From contig NZ_AP024854.1 in the NCBI RefSeq assembly GCF_024529955.1, positions 124,001 to 188,000 of the forward strand: a stretch of 64,000 nucleotides of DNA, written 5' to 3'. Source of the stretch: Photobacterium toruni. Its GTDB lineage: Bacteria; Pseudomonadota; Gammaproteobacteria; Enterobacterales; Vibrionaceae. The position numbers and the translations under genes were made by a program. Under the pieces are notes generated by a model. The model was not told the DNA's origin. It saw only the letters and a program-made list of their open reading frames with translations, and did not search any database. Below, in pieces: positions 38,693 through 47,208 of this stretch (position 1 is the stretch's first letter; each line of letters begins with the position of its first letter).

Positions 38693-39063
38693 GTTTTTTC
38701 CTTATCGAGCAACGCATTTATTTCATCAAGTGATAATGAAGTAAATTCAGACGGACGAATAGCTTTATCGTCAATATAAAATCCTTCATGTCCGCACCAA
38801 GGTTTACCCACTAAAATTTCATCATAAGGAACCTGATGTTTCTTCAACCAAGTAGTAATAATGGGTAAGGTGTGAATATTAATTTGGCCGACATTGCCAT
38901 TGTAAGTTCGCATATTACGAGCAGTACTGATAGTAATAGTAAAACCTTGATTATGATAATGTTGTAATTGCGCAATAACTTCTAGATTAGGAGCAACATT
39001 TTCATAATCATTGGTATTGGCTAATGTAATAGTACCATCGAGATCAACAATCAGTTTTTTCAT
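38683..39063 (-). CDS. HAD-family capsule-biosynthesis-type phosphatase (EcbF/BcbF-like)
   Basis: A 126-residue minimal HAD phosphatase with all four motifs: nucleophile and acid VDLDGTI (D7, D9), motif II ITISTARN, the motif III Lys in VGKPWCG, and motif IV IDDKAIRPSEF. The sequence resembles the EcbF-BcbF group found in capsule loci of Pasteurellaceae, so it should dephosphorylate a sugar or polyol phosphate in polysaccharide precursor synthesis. It lies 17 bases after the GT4 gene and overlaps the fusion kinase gene by ten bases, so its product is likely made in step with the kinase and nucleotidyltransferase. Substrate unknown. Confidence 0.82.
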   Translation of the reverse strand: MKKLIVDLDGTITLANTNDYENVAPNLEVIAQLQHYHNQGFTITISTARNMRTYNGNVGQINIHTLPIITTWLKKHQVPYDEILVGKPWCGHEGFYIDDKAIRPSEFTSLSLDEINALLDKEKTCS

Positions 39064-39080
39064 TATAATTGTGGCCTTTA

Positions 39081-40163
39081 TTATTTTTGTTGAAGAATGC
39101 GGTTAAAATACGCGATATGGTTACGTACCGTTTCTGTGGCATTAAATTCATGATCTAATTTTTCTCTTGCCGCAATACTAAACTGATGGATTTTATTTTT
39201 ATCATTAATCAGTTTATTCATTGCTGCTGCAAATGCGGCCGCATCGCCAACGGGAACAACATACCCCGTTTTACCATCATCAACTAATTCAGGTGAACCG
39301 CCCGTTGTTGTAACAACAGACGTAGTACCATTTGCCATTGCTTCTATAATTGTACGCGGTAGACCTTCACCACTGATTGATGGTTGTACTTGAAAATCCG
39401 CCATTGCCATAATAGAAGGAACATCTTGACGGTGGCCGATGATATGAATGCGCTCAGCCATTGGGCTTTGTTTTATTTCATCAAAATGCGGTTCAAAACC
39501 ACTACCGATAAGTAATAGATGAAAATGAGGATTCTTTATATGGTGAGTTGCTTCAATTAGTACCGATATGCCTTTGCTGGGTCTAACGTGTGCAGCACAT
39601 ACCGCTATAATGTCGTTATCGGTAAGATTAAAGCTATCACGAGTAGTAGGATCTACGTTATACCATGCTAATTGATGGCCTTTATAAATAGTTACTACAT
39701 TATCGGCGTTACATAGTATATGTTGACGAACATCATCACGGACAGCATTTGAAACACAAATAACACCTTGAACTTTAGGGTGAAGATGAGTGAGGTAAGC
39801 AGTCGGATCGTGACGATACAATCCTCCTGTTGTACCACGGTAAGTGATCATTTTTGCTTGAGTACCGATACAAGCAAAAGCTGCATTAGGAATAGTTTTT
39901 GAATTAAAACCATAGCAAATATCGTACTCACCCGTTTTAAGTTCATTATGCAACGTGCGTATGGTTTTAGGACATATTTTTTGGGTTGGATAACAATCAA
40001 TGACTTTAACTCCGTGATCTCGAAAACGAGCCACGTAGTCAGCATCACCTTGAGTGGCTACTGTTACTTGATGTCCTTGCTTCACCATTTCAATAAACAT
40101 TTCCGCTTCAGGGCGAACGCTGTTCCATGCGTGGTTGTATGAGCTAGCAACTAGAATTTTCAT
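39081..40163 (-). CDS. GT4-family glycosyltransferase
   Basis: A 360-residue GT-B retaining transferase. The N-terminal half starts MKILVASSYNHAWNSVRPEA. The donor-binding half shows CAAHVRPSKGISVLIEATH near residue 190 and SGEGLPRTIIEAMANGTTSV with the E-x7-E pattern near residue 265. There is no membrane segment. It is the fourth gene of the nine-gene unit, two bases after the GT25 gene. A role in LPS outer core or capsule is inferred from context; donor and linkage are not known. Confidence 0.86.
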   Translation of the reverse strand: MKILVASSYNHAWNSVRPEAEMFIEMVKQGHQVTVATQGDADYVARFRDHGVKVIDCYPTQKICPKTIRTLHNELKTGEYDICYGFNSKTIPNAAFACIGTQAKMITYRGTTGGLYRHDPTAYLTHLHPKVQGVICVSNAVRDDVRQHILCNADNVVTIYKGHQLAWYNVDPTTRDSFNLTDNDIIAVCAAHVRPSKGISVLIEATHHIKNPHFHLLLIGSGFEPHFDEIKQSPMAERIHIIGHRQDVPSIMAMADFQVQPSISGEGLPRTIIEAMANGTTSVVTTTGGSPELVDDGKTGYVVPVGDAAAFAAAMNKLINDKNKIHQFSIAAREKLDHEFNATETVRNHIAYFNRILQQK

Positions 40164-40165
40164 TG

Positions 40166-40915
40166 TTATCTCTTGAATGTCATTTTTAGAATGAATTTAA
40201 GGTTGTAAGACTCGCGACGTATTAATTCTTTTAAATTAAATAGTTCACGTTTGATTTTGCAAGCGAGGCTGCGAGGTGCTCGTTTTCCATAACCGATATC
40301 AGAGTCAAAAACAGGATCATTGGTTAAGCAAGCTGGCACCGTGCCATAGCATTCTAATTGATTAACCCAAAATCGATCCATGTAAATATCAACAGCCATA
40401 TACCATTTATTTGAATGTTCTAATAATTTTTTAGCGCCACTTGGAGTGAGTAAATATCCGGTTGTACTCATGTGGCCTTTACTGAATTTATAAATACTCG
40501 TATGCGGTAGGATCATCTGTTTTAATTTAAAAAAGTGAGGCCTTTTATTATCAAATAGACGAATACATTCATATTTTTTTGCTAGCAATTCAATGTTATT
40601 AACGATATCCATAAATGGTTTTGGATAAATTAGCGCATCATCTTCTAAGATTATTATTGGATGATTTAATTCAACACATTTTTGCCATAATAAATAATGA
40701 CTAGCATAACAACCAAGTTGCCCCTTACTGAGAGACTTACCGCGGTATGCTTGGCTTAATTGGTCATCATACATAGAAAATAATGGATACTTAGATTCTT
40801 TTCCATTAACAGCATTAAAAATAGAAAAGTTTAAATTTAAACAATTTAATTGTTTAGTTATATTTTCTCTTCTTATGGTTGATGATGCCATATTAATTAC
40901 ATAAATAGGTAGCAT
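40166..40915 (-). CDS. GT25-family LPS glycosyltransferase
   Basis: A 249-residue protein of the family that includes LOS galactosyltransferases such as LgtB/Lex-type enzymes. Typical features are the N-terminal PIYVINMASSTIRRENI, the LGCYASHYLLWQKC helix, the acidic donor motif ILEDDALIYP near residue 93, and TGYLLTPSGAKKLLEHS near residue 160. The tail is basic, ending KFILKMTFKR, consistent with peripheral attachment to the inner membrane. Low G+C. It lies between waaL (five bases) and GT4 (two bases) in the operon. Galactose or glucose transfer is likely but not proven. Confidence 0.86.
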   Translation of the reverse strand: MLPIYVINMASSTIRRENITKQLNCLNLNFSIFNAVNGKESKYPLFSMYDDQLSQAYRGKSLSKGQLGCYASHYLLWQKCVELNHPIIILEDDALIYPKPFMDIVNNIELLAKKYECIRLFDNKRPHFFKLKQMILPHTSIYKFSKGHMSTTGYLLTPSGAKKLLEHSNKWYMAVDIYMDRFWVNQLECYGTVPACLTNDPVFDSDIGYGKRAPRSLACKIKRELFNLKELIRRESYNLKFILKMTFKR

Positions 40916-40920
40916 ATTAT

Positions 40921-42099
40921 TTAGCCTTTATTTTTTAAAATAAACATATTAAAAACACCTATAAATAATAGATATGTAAATAATGTTTGGCCATGATTAA
41001 ATGGCACATCAGTTAGTGATGATATACTAAATATTATAACAACTCCCAACGACAATTGTTTATATAAAGTGTTTGTTTCTTTTGATGTCACAATAGGAAA
41101 TAATAATAATGATATAAATAGAACAAGACCTAAAACTCCATTTTTTACCATTTTATCAAGATATTGATTGTGTAAATGTGCTGGTTGTAAATTATATAAT
41201 GACTGAGATATTTTACTTTTTTTATATAAATTATCTATTTCATTTTTAATATTATTACCCACACCTAATAGAATGTTATTTTTTATTAACATTGGCGCAG
41301 AATCCCATAGTTGTAATCTTAAACCAATAGATGATGTAAGGTTTCCAGCTTCAATTTTATGATATTCAACAGCTGTTTGTTCTATTCGTTGTTCAATAGG
41401 GTGCTTTAATACTAAAAATATTCCGCTAAGAATAATAATAGAGGTTATGATAATTTTTAAGTTTATCTTCTTAAAGATAGATATTTTTAATAGAATAAAA
41501 ATAATCGCAATAAATCCAGCAAGAAGTGTACCTCTTGTTTCTGATAATATTAATGAAGAGATATTAATTAATACGATTAGTGATATTATTATTTGTGTTT
41601 TTAAGTTATTGCAATGTAAAAGAAATACAATGGAAAAAATCAAATACACAGTTGTTATTGTACTAAAAGGAATTGCATTTAAAGGCCAATCACCTCGACC
41701 TAATTTAAGAATGATAGAAAAATAAATAACAAAAATTAAACCTGTGATTGAGCCAATAACTGTAAGTGTTAATAATGTTTTTTTATTTAATAATTGGTGT
41801 GGAAATGTTATCAATAGTAATAAGCTTGCAATTAATGCTCTTATTTCTCTTGAGCTTACTCCATGATAAAAATACGAAAACAGCAAATATGAGAATATTA
41901 TTAATAATAGCCATATGAATCGGTTATTTATGATATTTTTCTTTATCTCTTTTATTCCAAAGGTCATTAATGAAGTGACGATTGATACTAAAATCATAAT
42001 AACCATTGTTTTATCGCTATCTTTTGATAAATAAATTCCCGTAGATAGCCAAATAAAAGGCAATAATATTAATCCATTAATTAAATGTTTTTTTAACAT
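40921..42099 (-). CDS. waaL: O-antigen ligase-family membrane protein (WaaL-like)
   Basis: A 392-residue polytopic membrane protein with around ten to eleven hydrophobic segments and a large periplasmic loop near residues 240-330 (region with LRLQLWDSAPMLIKNNILLGVG and LHNQYLDKMVKNGVLGL in pieces), the Wzy_C pattern containing the ligase Arg and His. WaaL joins undecaprenol-linked O-chains to the lipid A core in the periplasm. The ATG at 42099 has GAGAAC upstream; an earlier ATG at 42126 lacks a ribosome site and overlaps lpxM. The gene is extremely AT-rich (rows 41401 and 41461 each have 13 G/C in 60). WaaL versus Wzy polymerase cannot be fully separated by sequence; the position in a core locus favours WaaL. 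Confidence 0.75.
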   Translation of the reverse strand: MLKKHLINGLILLPFIWLSTGIYLSKDSDKTMVIMILVSIVTSLMTFGIKEIKKNIINNRFIWLLLIIFSYLLFSYFYHGVSSREIRALIASLLLLITFPHQLLNKKTLLTLTVIGSITGLIFVIYFSIILKLGRGDWPLNAIPFSTITTVYLIFSIVFLLHCNNLKTQIIISLIVLINISSLILSETRGTLLAGFIAIIFILLKISIFKKINLKIIITSIIILSGIFLVLKHPIEQRIEQTAVEYHKIEAGNLTSSIGLRLQLWDSAPMLIKNNILLGVGNNIKNEIDNLYKKSKISQSLYNLQPAHLHNQYLDKMVKNGVLGLVLFISLLLFPIVTSKETNTLYKQLSLGVVIIFSISSLTDVPFNHGQTLFTYLLFIGVFNMFILKNKG

Positions 42100-42106
42100 G
42101 TTGTTC

Positions 42107-43054
42107 TCAATTATAAGGGGTTTCATTATTATTCGGACGTGTTTTCAATAAACGTAAAATCCACATGTATTGTTCTGGGCGCTGATTAACGTATTGTTCA
42201 ATACATTGATTCATCATTCGCGCATCTTGCTCTTCAGTTTCGGCAGGGAAGGGTAGAGCTGGATAAAAATCCAATTCATACATGCCTGTTTCGCTGTTGT
42301 ACATTGCAAATAGCGGTACAATTTTAGCGCGACTTAATTTTGATAGTCGACCTAAGCCTGCCATTGTTGCTTTAGTGGTGCCAAAGAAATCAACGAAGAC
42401 GCTGTGTTCAGGGCCTAAATCTTCATCGGGTAGGTAGTAACCTAAATAGCCTTCACGAATAGACTTAATAAACGGTTTAATACCACCACTACGTTCATAA
42501 ACACGACCACCGTATTGCACCCGTTGGCGATGCATCAGCCAATCTGAAACAGGGTTTTTTTGCTTTTTTGCCATCGCAGAAACAGGTAATCCGCGTGATG
42601 CTAGCAATACGGCAGGAATATCAATCGCCCATGTATGCGGCACTAATAAAATCACACTTTGTTGTTGTTCAGTAAGGCTGGTGAGATTATCCATGCCGCG
42701 AATAACGGTATGCTGCTCAAGCCATGCTTTATTGCGTACTGATAGCGATGCAAAACCAGACAGAAAGCTGCCAGCAGTGATCAGGTTTTGTAGTAAAATA
42801 TGTTCTCGCTCGGCGTCTGATTTTTCAGGAAAACACATTTTAAGATTGACGCGTGCGCGATGATTAGCACCGCTTTTAAGTTTAATTGCTTGCTTTGCAA
42901 AAACTGTTGCTAATGAACGTCGAGCGCCATGAGGCAGTAAACTCAATAGTGAAGCAATCATCACTGCGAGCCATGTTCCCCAATAACGTGGATGCACAAA
43001 AGACCATTCAAACTGAGGGTTATAGGCTTGCTTATCGTAATGGTTTTTAGTCAT
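42107..43054 (-). CDS. lpxM: Lipid A late acyltransferase (LpxM/LpxN family)
   Basis: A 315-residue inner-membrane enzyme of the HtrB/MsbB family that adds a secondary acyl chain from acyl-ACP to Kdo-lipid A. An N-terminal hydrophobic segment spans residues ~27-42. The catalytic H-x4-D is seen in PHTWAIDIP near residue 140, and the second block includes YYLPDEDLGPEHSVFVDFFG. LpxM-type rather than LpxL-type is favoured by EWSFVHPRYWGTW at the N-terminus. In V. cholerae the homologue LpxN uses 3-hydroxylaurate; that specificity cannot be read here. It is the first gene of the nine-gene unit, seven bases before waaL. Confidence 0.88.
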   Translation of the reverse strand: MTKNHYDKQAYNPQFEWSFVHPRYWGTWLAVMIASLLSLLPHGARRSLATVFAKQAIKLKSGANHRARVNLKMCFPEKSDAEREHILLQNLITAGSFLSGFASLSVRNKAWLEQHTVIRGMDNLTSLTEQQQSVILLVPHTWAIDIPAVLLASRGLPVSAMAKKQKNPVSDWLMHRQRVQYGGRVYERSGGIKPFIKSIREGYLGYYLPDEDLGPEHSVFVDFFGTTKATMAGLGRLSKLSRAKIVPLFAMYNSETGMYELDFYPALPFPAETEEQDARMMNQCIEQYVNQRPEQYMWILRLLKTRPNNNETPYN

Positions 43055-43086
43055 ATAAATTACGTCTATCTCACGAAGTTATAGTG

Positions 43087-43103
43087 TTGGCGTGTGGTGC
43101 CAA
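43087..43103. promoter_or_regulatory. Palindromic candidate operator between lpxM and tetR-type gene
   Basis: TTGGC-N7-GCCAA (43087-43103) lies 33 bases upstream of lpxM and 160 bases from the divergent TetR-family gene. TetR proteins bind such short-armed palindromes, so this is a plausible site. A direct repeat of GATTAATT (43138-43145, 43153-43160) lies in the same gap. Confidence 0.35.
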
Positions 43104-43263
43104 AGTGTATTTATTTTAGTTATCAATATTAAGTCATGATTAATTTGAAAACGATTAATTATCAGGTTAGATAAAAGGCATGGTTTTTATTGCTTCACTA
43201 AGCTGATAAACACTAAATTATGATAACATTATATCCACTGCAAGGGCGAAGGATGATAATAAA

Positions 43264-43932
43264 ATGAAAACCCGCGATCGAATTATTCATGCAGCATTGG
43301 CATTATTTAATGAAGATGGTGAACCCAATGTAACCACCAATCATATTGCTGCCGATTTAGGGATCAGTCCTGGTAATTTGTATTATCATTTTCGAAATAA
43401 AGAGCAAATTATTCATTGTATTTTTGATCAATATGCCATTGATTTAAAGATAAGTTTTGAGCCAGTTGACGTAGTTGAGACAATTGAAGAGAGTCTGTTA
43501 CGTTATTTGGATGCTGTATTTTTATTAATGTGGCGCTATCGATTCTTCTATGCCAATTTACCCGATATTTTACGTCGAGATACTGATTTACAGAATAAGT
43601 ACTTAGCGGTCCAGACTCAGCTTCAGGTAAATATTAGTCAAATCATGATTAATTTTCGTAATACGGGTTTGCTTGCCTTAGCTGATGCCGATCTTAAAGC
43701 GCTGGCTGATACGCTAAAATTAGTCGCTTCATCGTGGATCAGCTATCAAACTACTCAAGTGCCGGGTGCTAAAATTACTCAAACGGTGATTTATCATGGT
43801 GTCCAGCAGATGTTGAATATTGTACGACCATTAGCAACTGAGCTTGGTCAGCAACGAGTAATGACTTTACAGCAGTATTATTTAGAACAAGAACAACAGT
43901 ATGTAGCACAAGAACAAAATAGTACGTTGTAA
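43264..43932 (+). CDS. TetR/AcrR-family transcriptional regulator
   Basis: A 222-residue regulator. The N-terminal helix-turn-helix is visible (IAADLGISPGNLYYHFRNKE, residues ~28-47). The C-terminal domain is a TetR-type ligand-binding helix bundle with no signature that names the ligand. The tail is Gln-rich. It is divergent from the lpxM-waaL unit across 209 bases that contain a palindrome, so it may control itself and that operon, although no direct evidence is available. It ends in its own terminator. Confidence 0.88.
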   Translation: MKTRDRIIHAALALFNEDGEPNVTTNHIAADLGISPGNLYYHFRNKEQIIHCIFDQYAIDLKISFEPVDVVETIEESLLRYLDAVFLLMWRYRFFYANLPDILRRDTDLQNKYLAVQTQLQVNISQIMINFRNTGLLALADADLKALADTLKLVASSWISYQTTQVPGAKITQTVIYHGVQQMLNIVRPLATELGQQRVMTLQQYYLEQEQQYVAQEQNSTL

Positions 43933-43935
43933 TAG

Positions 43936-43963
43936 AAAGGTTGGCCTTATGACCAACCTTTTT
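43936..43963. terminator. Terminator downstream of TetR-family gene
   Basis: Nine-base perfect arms (AAAGGTTGG 43936-43944 and CCAACCTTT 43953-43961) with an eight-base loop and T-run on the plus strand. It also faces the convergent envC. Confidence 0.85.
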
Positions 43964-43994
43964 AGATTCACAGTATCATTTTGTATTTGCTATG

Positions 43995-45287
43995 TTAGCG
44001 CTTTAGCCATGGTCTTGGATCAACCGGTGTGCCTTTACGGCGGATCTGGAAATACAATCCTGGCTGTTCTTGACCACCACTATCACCGACTAAGGCGATG
44101 GGCTCGCCAGCTTGTACGGAATCACCAATTTTCTTCAGTAGCGTTTGGTTATAACCATAGAAACTCATGTCGCCTTTACCATGATCAATCGCGATCATCA
44201 GACCATAACCGCGTAGCCAATCGGCAAAGACCACTTTACCTGAATAAATAGCTTTCACTTGACTACCAATCGGTTGGCTGATCACCATGCCTTTCCAATG
44301 CAGTTCTCGTTGTAATGGCGCACCATAATTGTGAATAATGGGTCCACGAAGGGGCCATACCAGTTTACCTTTGTGGCTTGCCAAACCATCCATTGGAACT
44401 TGCATTTTTGCATAACGAGCATTGAGCTGTTTAGCTTGCGCTTCTGCAATGGCTTTAGCTTTGGCTTCTTTAGCTGCGGCTATGCGAGCTTGAGCTTCAG
44501 CCTCAGCTTTGGCGCGTGCTTCTGCTTCAGCTTTGGCGCGTGCGATGGCTTGTGCTTTTGCTTTTGCAATCGCTGCCAACATATTTTGTTCATCTGCGCG
44601 TAGGTCAGCTAATGCCTCGGTACTGGTGTGAATTTGAGATTTTATTTTATTGAGTGTTAGTTGACGCGATTGTTGTTGATCATCAAGCTGCTGCTTTTGT
44701 TGATTAAGCTCAGTGAGCGTTTGTTGGTGTTCATTTTTCTGTTCAGCAAGGGTATGAATTTTAAGCTGTAATTCTGTTTGGGTTGCATCTAGTGCATCAA
44801 TGGCTGTCGCACGTGCTTTACTGATATATTCAGCATAGGTCGTCATACGATCTAATTTTGCCGTATTTTCCCCACTGAGAAGATTGGCGATATCACTGTT
44901 ATTTCCTTGACGATACTGCGCATTAATCAAGGTTTTTAGAACGCCAAGTTGCTGTTGTTGTTGTTGCTTTAGATGCTGCTGTTGTTGTTCAAGCTTGGTA
45001 ATTGACCGTGTTATACCTGCTAACAAGTCACTGGTTTGGTGGATTTTATTGGCAGTTTGAGCGATATCCAGTTCGTGTTGTTTTAGTTGTTTTTGTAATA
45101 CAGCATAGTTTTGCTGTTTACTATCGAGCTGATTTTTTTGGCGTGATATTTCCTGTTTTACGCCATCAAGCTGTTGTTGACTGGATGCTGCACATGGGGC
45201 TGCAAATACCACGCATAGAAAAGCGCCAGTGCATAAAGCACTGGCGCGGATTTTTAGGTTGAGGTGTCTATTAATAATATCCCGCAT
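43995..45287 (-). CDS. envC: Murein hydrolase activator EnvC
   Basis: A 430-residue periplasmic protein that, under control of FtsEX, activates amidases AmiA/AmiB to split septal peptidoglycan. A signal peptide (residues 1-~35 ending AAPCAASS) is followed by a long coiled coil (~35-290), and a C-terminal LytM domain (~315-428). The LytM domain is catalytically degenerate, as expected: the metal-binding H-x-H is replaced in GLYFQIRRKG. The coiled coil contains poly-Gln runs and an Ala/Lys/Glu repeat (ARAKAEAE twice). It is located eight bases after gpmI, the E. coli gpmI-envC order. Confidence 0.94.
   Translation of the reverse strand: MRDIINRHLNLKIRASALCTGAFLCVVFAAPCAASSQQQLDGVKQEISRQKNQLDSKQQNYAVLQKQLKQHELDIAQTANKIHQTSDLLAGITRSITKLEQQQQHLKQQQQQQLGVLKTLINAQYRQGNNSDIANLLSGENTAKLDRMTTYAEYISKARATAIDALDATQTELQLKIHTLAEQKNEHQQTLTELNQQKQQLDDQQQSRQLTLNKIKSQIHTSTEALADLRADEQNMLAAIAKAKAQAIARAKAEAEARAKAEAEAQARIAAAKEAKAKAIAEAQAKQLNARYAKMQVPMDGLASHKGKLVWPLRGPIIHNYGAPLQRELHWKGMVISQPIGSQVKAIYSGKVVFADWLRGYGLMIAIDHGKGDMSFYGYNQTLLKKIGDSVQAGEPIALVGDSGGQEQPGLYFQIRRKGTPVDPRPWLKR
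44491..44560 (-). repeat. Near-tandem repeat inside envC coding Ala-Arg-Ala-Lys-Ala-Glu units
   Basis: A segment of about 24 bases containing TCAGCTTTGGCGCGTGC occurs twice in a row (second copy with a few changes) and encodes ARAKAEAE-type coiled-coil units. It is part of the EnvC helix, not a mobile element. Confidence 0.75.
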
Positions 45288-45294
45288 GGGATAA

Positions 45295-46836
45295 TTATTT
45301 CAGATTGTATAGCACCTGACCAGACATCTCTGCAGGGATTTCGATATCTGTTAGCGATAGCATTGTTGGTGCTAAATCAGATAGCTTACCGTTTGGCTTA
45401 AGATCGAGGTTTTTATTACCTACGTAAATTAATGGTACGGGTAAATTAGTGTGTGCAGTATGGATACCACCGGTTTCAGGGTTAACCATCATTTCTGCGT
45501 TACCATGGTCGGCAGTAATTAATAATTGACCATCCATTTCTTTGATTGCAGCAACAACTTGACCAATACAGCTATCAAGTGCTTCACACGCTTTAACAGC
45601 TGCATCGTAAACACCCGTGTGGCCAACCATATCACCGTTAGGGTAGTTACAGATAATAACGTCAAATTCACCGCTCTTAATTGCAGCAACTAATTTTTCA
45701 GTTAGCTCTGGTGAACTCATCTCAGGTTGAAGATCGTAAGTTGCAACTTTTGGTGATGCAACAAGTGAGCGAGACTCGCCTTCAAACTCGTCTTCTTTAC
45801 CGCCGTTAAAGAAGAAAGTAACGTGTGCGTATTTTTCAGTTTCAGAAATACGTAGCTGCTTCTTACCTTTCTTCGATAGCCACTCACCCAATGTGTTTTC
45901 TAGGCTTGCTGGTGCAAAAGCAGTGGTTAGCTCAATGTCTGCTGCATATTGGGTTAGCATTACGAAATCAGCTAGTTGAGGGAACTGTGCACGTGCAAAG
46001 CTAGTGAAGTTCGGCTCAAATGTACGGGTGATTTCACGCGCACGGTCAGCACGGTAGTTCATGAAGATAACGCTATCGCCATCAGCCATGATTGCAGCTT
46101 CTTGACCTTCAGCACGAAGTTCAGTTGCTTTAACGAACTCATCGTTTTCACTGCGCTCGTAAGCGGCAGCTAGACCTTCGGTTGCATTAGCAAAGGTAAA
46201 TTCAGCTTTAGCTGCTGTAATTAAGTTGTAAGCAACTTCAACGCGATCCCAGTTGTTATCACGATCCATTGCGTAGTAACGACCGACAAGAGATGCTGTA
46301 CGACCTTTACCTAGTTTTGCAAATAGGGCATCGAAACGCTCAAGTGAGTGCTGTGCGCTACGTGGTGGCGTATCACGACCATCAAGGAATGCATGTAGGT
46401 AAATTTTCTCAGCGCCACGTTTAGCGGCCATTTCAATTGCTGCTGCAATGTGATCTTCGTGGCTGTGTACGCCACCTGGAGAAACAAGACCTAGAATATG
46501 AACCGCTTTACCAGCATTTACTGCTTTATCAATCGCATTAACCAGCGCTTCATTTTCAAAAAACTCACCATCGCCAATGGCTTTAGTGATACGAGTCAGA
46601 TCTTGATATACCACACGGCCAGCGCCGATATTAGTATGGCCAACTTCAGAGTTACCCATTTGGCCTTCAGGTAGACCTACTTCTAGGCCAGATGCTGCGA
46701 TAAGTGTATTAGGATTGTTTGCCATTAACGCATCCATTACGGGTGTGTTAGCGTTTGCAATCGCGTTATCTGAGTTATCTTCGCGGTAGCCCCAACCATC
46801 TAAAATCACAAGAGCAAGTGGTTTCTTCGCAGACAT
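45295..46836 (-). CDS. gpmI: 2,3-bisphosphoglycerate-independent phosphoglycerate mutase
   Basis: A 513-residue manganese enzyme that interconverts 3- and 2-phosphoglycerate in glycolysis and gluconeogenesis. The N-terminal [13 protein letters not shown], the phosphoserine region [16 protein letters not shown] and the C-terminal metal motif [13 protein letters not shown] show the alkaline-phosphatase superfamily core. The length equals E. coli GpmM (514). It is the first gene of gpmI-envC. Its leader contains alternative hairpins (46869-46917). Confidence 0.97.
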   Translation of the reverse strand: MSAKKPLALVILDGWGYREDNSDNAIANANTPVMDALMANNPNTLIAASGLEVGLPEGQMGNSEVGHTNIGAGRVVYQDLTRITKAIGDGEFFENEALVNAIDKAVNAGKAVHILGLVSPGGVHSHEDHIAAAIEMAAKRGAEKIYLHAFLDGRDTPPRSAQHSLERFDALFAKLGKGRTASLVGRYYAMDRDNNWDRVEVAYNLITAAKAEFTFANATEGLAAAYERSENDEFVKATELRAEGQEAAIMADGDSVIFMNYRADRAREITRTFEPNFTSFARAQFPQLADFVMLTQYAADIELTTAFAPASLENTLGEWLSKKGKKQLRISETEKYAHVTFFFNGGKEDEFEGESRSLVASPKVATYDLQPEMSSPELTEKLVAAIKSGEFDVIICNYPNGDMVGHTGVYDAAVKACEALDSCIGQVVAAIKEMDGQLLITADHGNAEMMVNPETGGIHTAHTNLPVPLIYVGNKNLDLKPNGKLSDLAPTMLSLTDIEIPAEMSGQVLYNLK

Positions 46837-47208
46837 ATTCTGTCCCTCTTCGAATTAATAAAAATACATCAATTAGCTTAATCGGCTCAGTGGATTAAGA
46901 CCTTCTAAGCTAATTGAGATAATAATTAGCATGATTTTACTACAAAAGCATATTAAAGCAGTAGGGTTAGATGTAACTAAATCATCGCTGGTATGTTTGT
47001 ACCCTTCATCGAATATAAGCATTTATTCATCAAAGTGTAAGCTCTGGATCACAGTTTTTTTCTATTTCATTGATAGGTCATCAGTCAATAAGCTTTTATA
47101 CTCAAGGTCGCTGTTACAAGATCAGCAACCTAGGTATACTCACACTCATTTTTTTGAACCGTAATTTCATGGCTTGCTGTAGTGAATCATGACAACAGAG
47201 TAAAGTAA
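46837..47208. other. 372-base divergent gap between gpmI and yibN, with leader hairpins
   Basis: AT-rich spacer. A perfect 12-base inverted repeat (46869-46880 with 46906-46917) lies 33-81 bases upstream of gpmI, and inside it CTTAATC (46877-46883) can instead pair with GATTAAG (46893-46899). The two pairings share bases and exclude each other. A 77-codon frame at 46931-47164 has no ribosome site or resemblance and is not called. Confidence 0.6.

Noticed and set aside
43055..43263. ops/JUMPstart (GGCGGTAG) element for RfaH upstream of the LPS operon
   Set aside because: I searched both strands of this gap by eye and found no match; GGCGTGTGG is too different.
44331..44603. Phe/Cys-rich frame on the plus strand opposite envC
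   Set aside because: It lies wholly inside the strongly supported envC gene and only mirrors its Ala/Lys/Glu repeat.
46931..47164. A 77-codon open frame between gpmI and yibN
   Set aside because: No ribosome site, no recognisable sequence, and the composition is that of AT-rich spacer DNA. It is better explained as chance.
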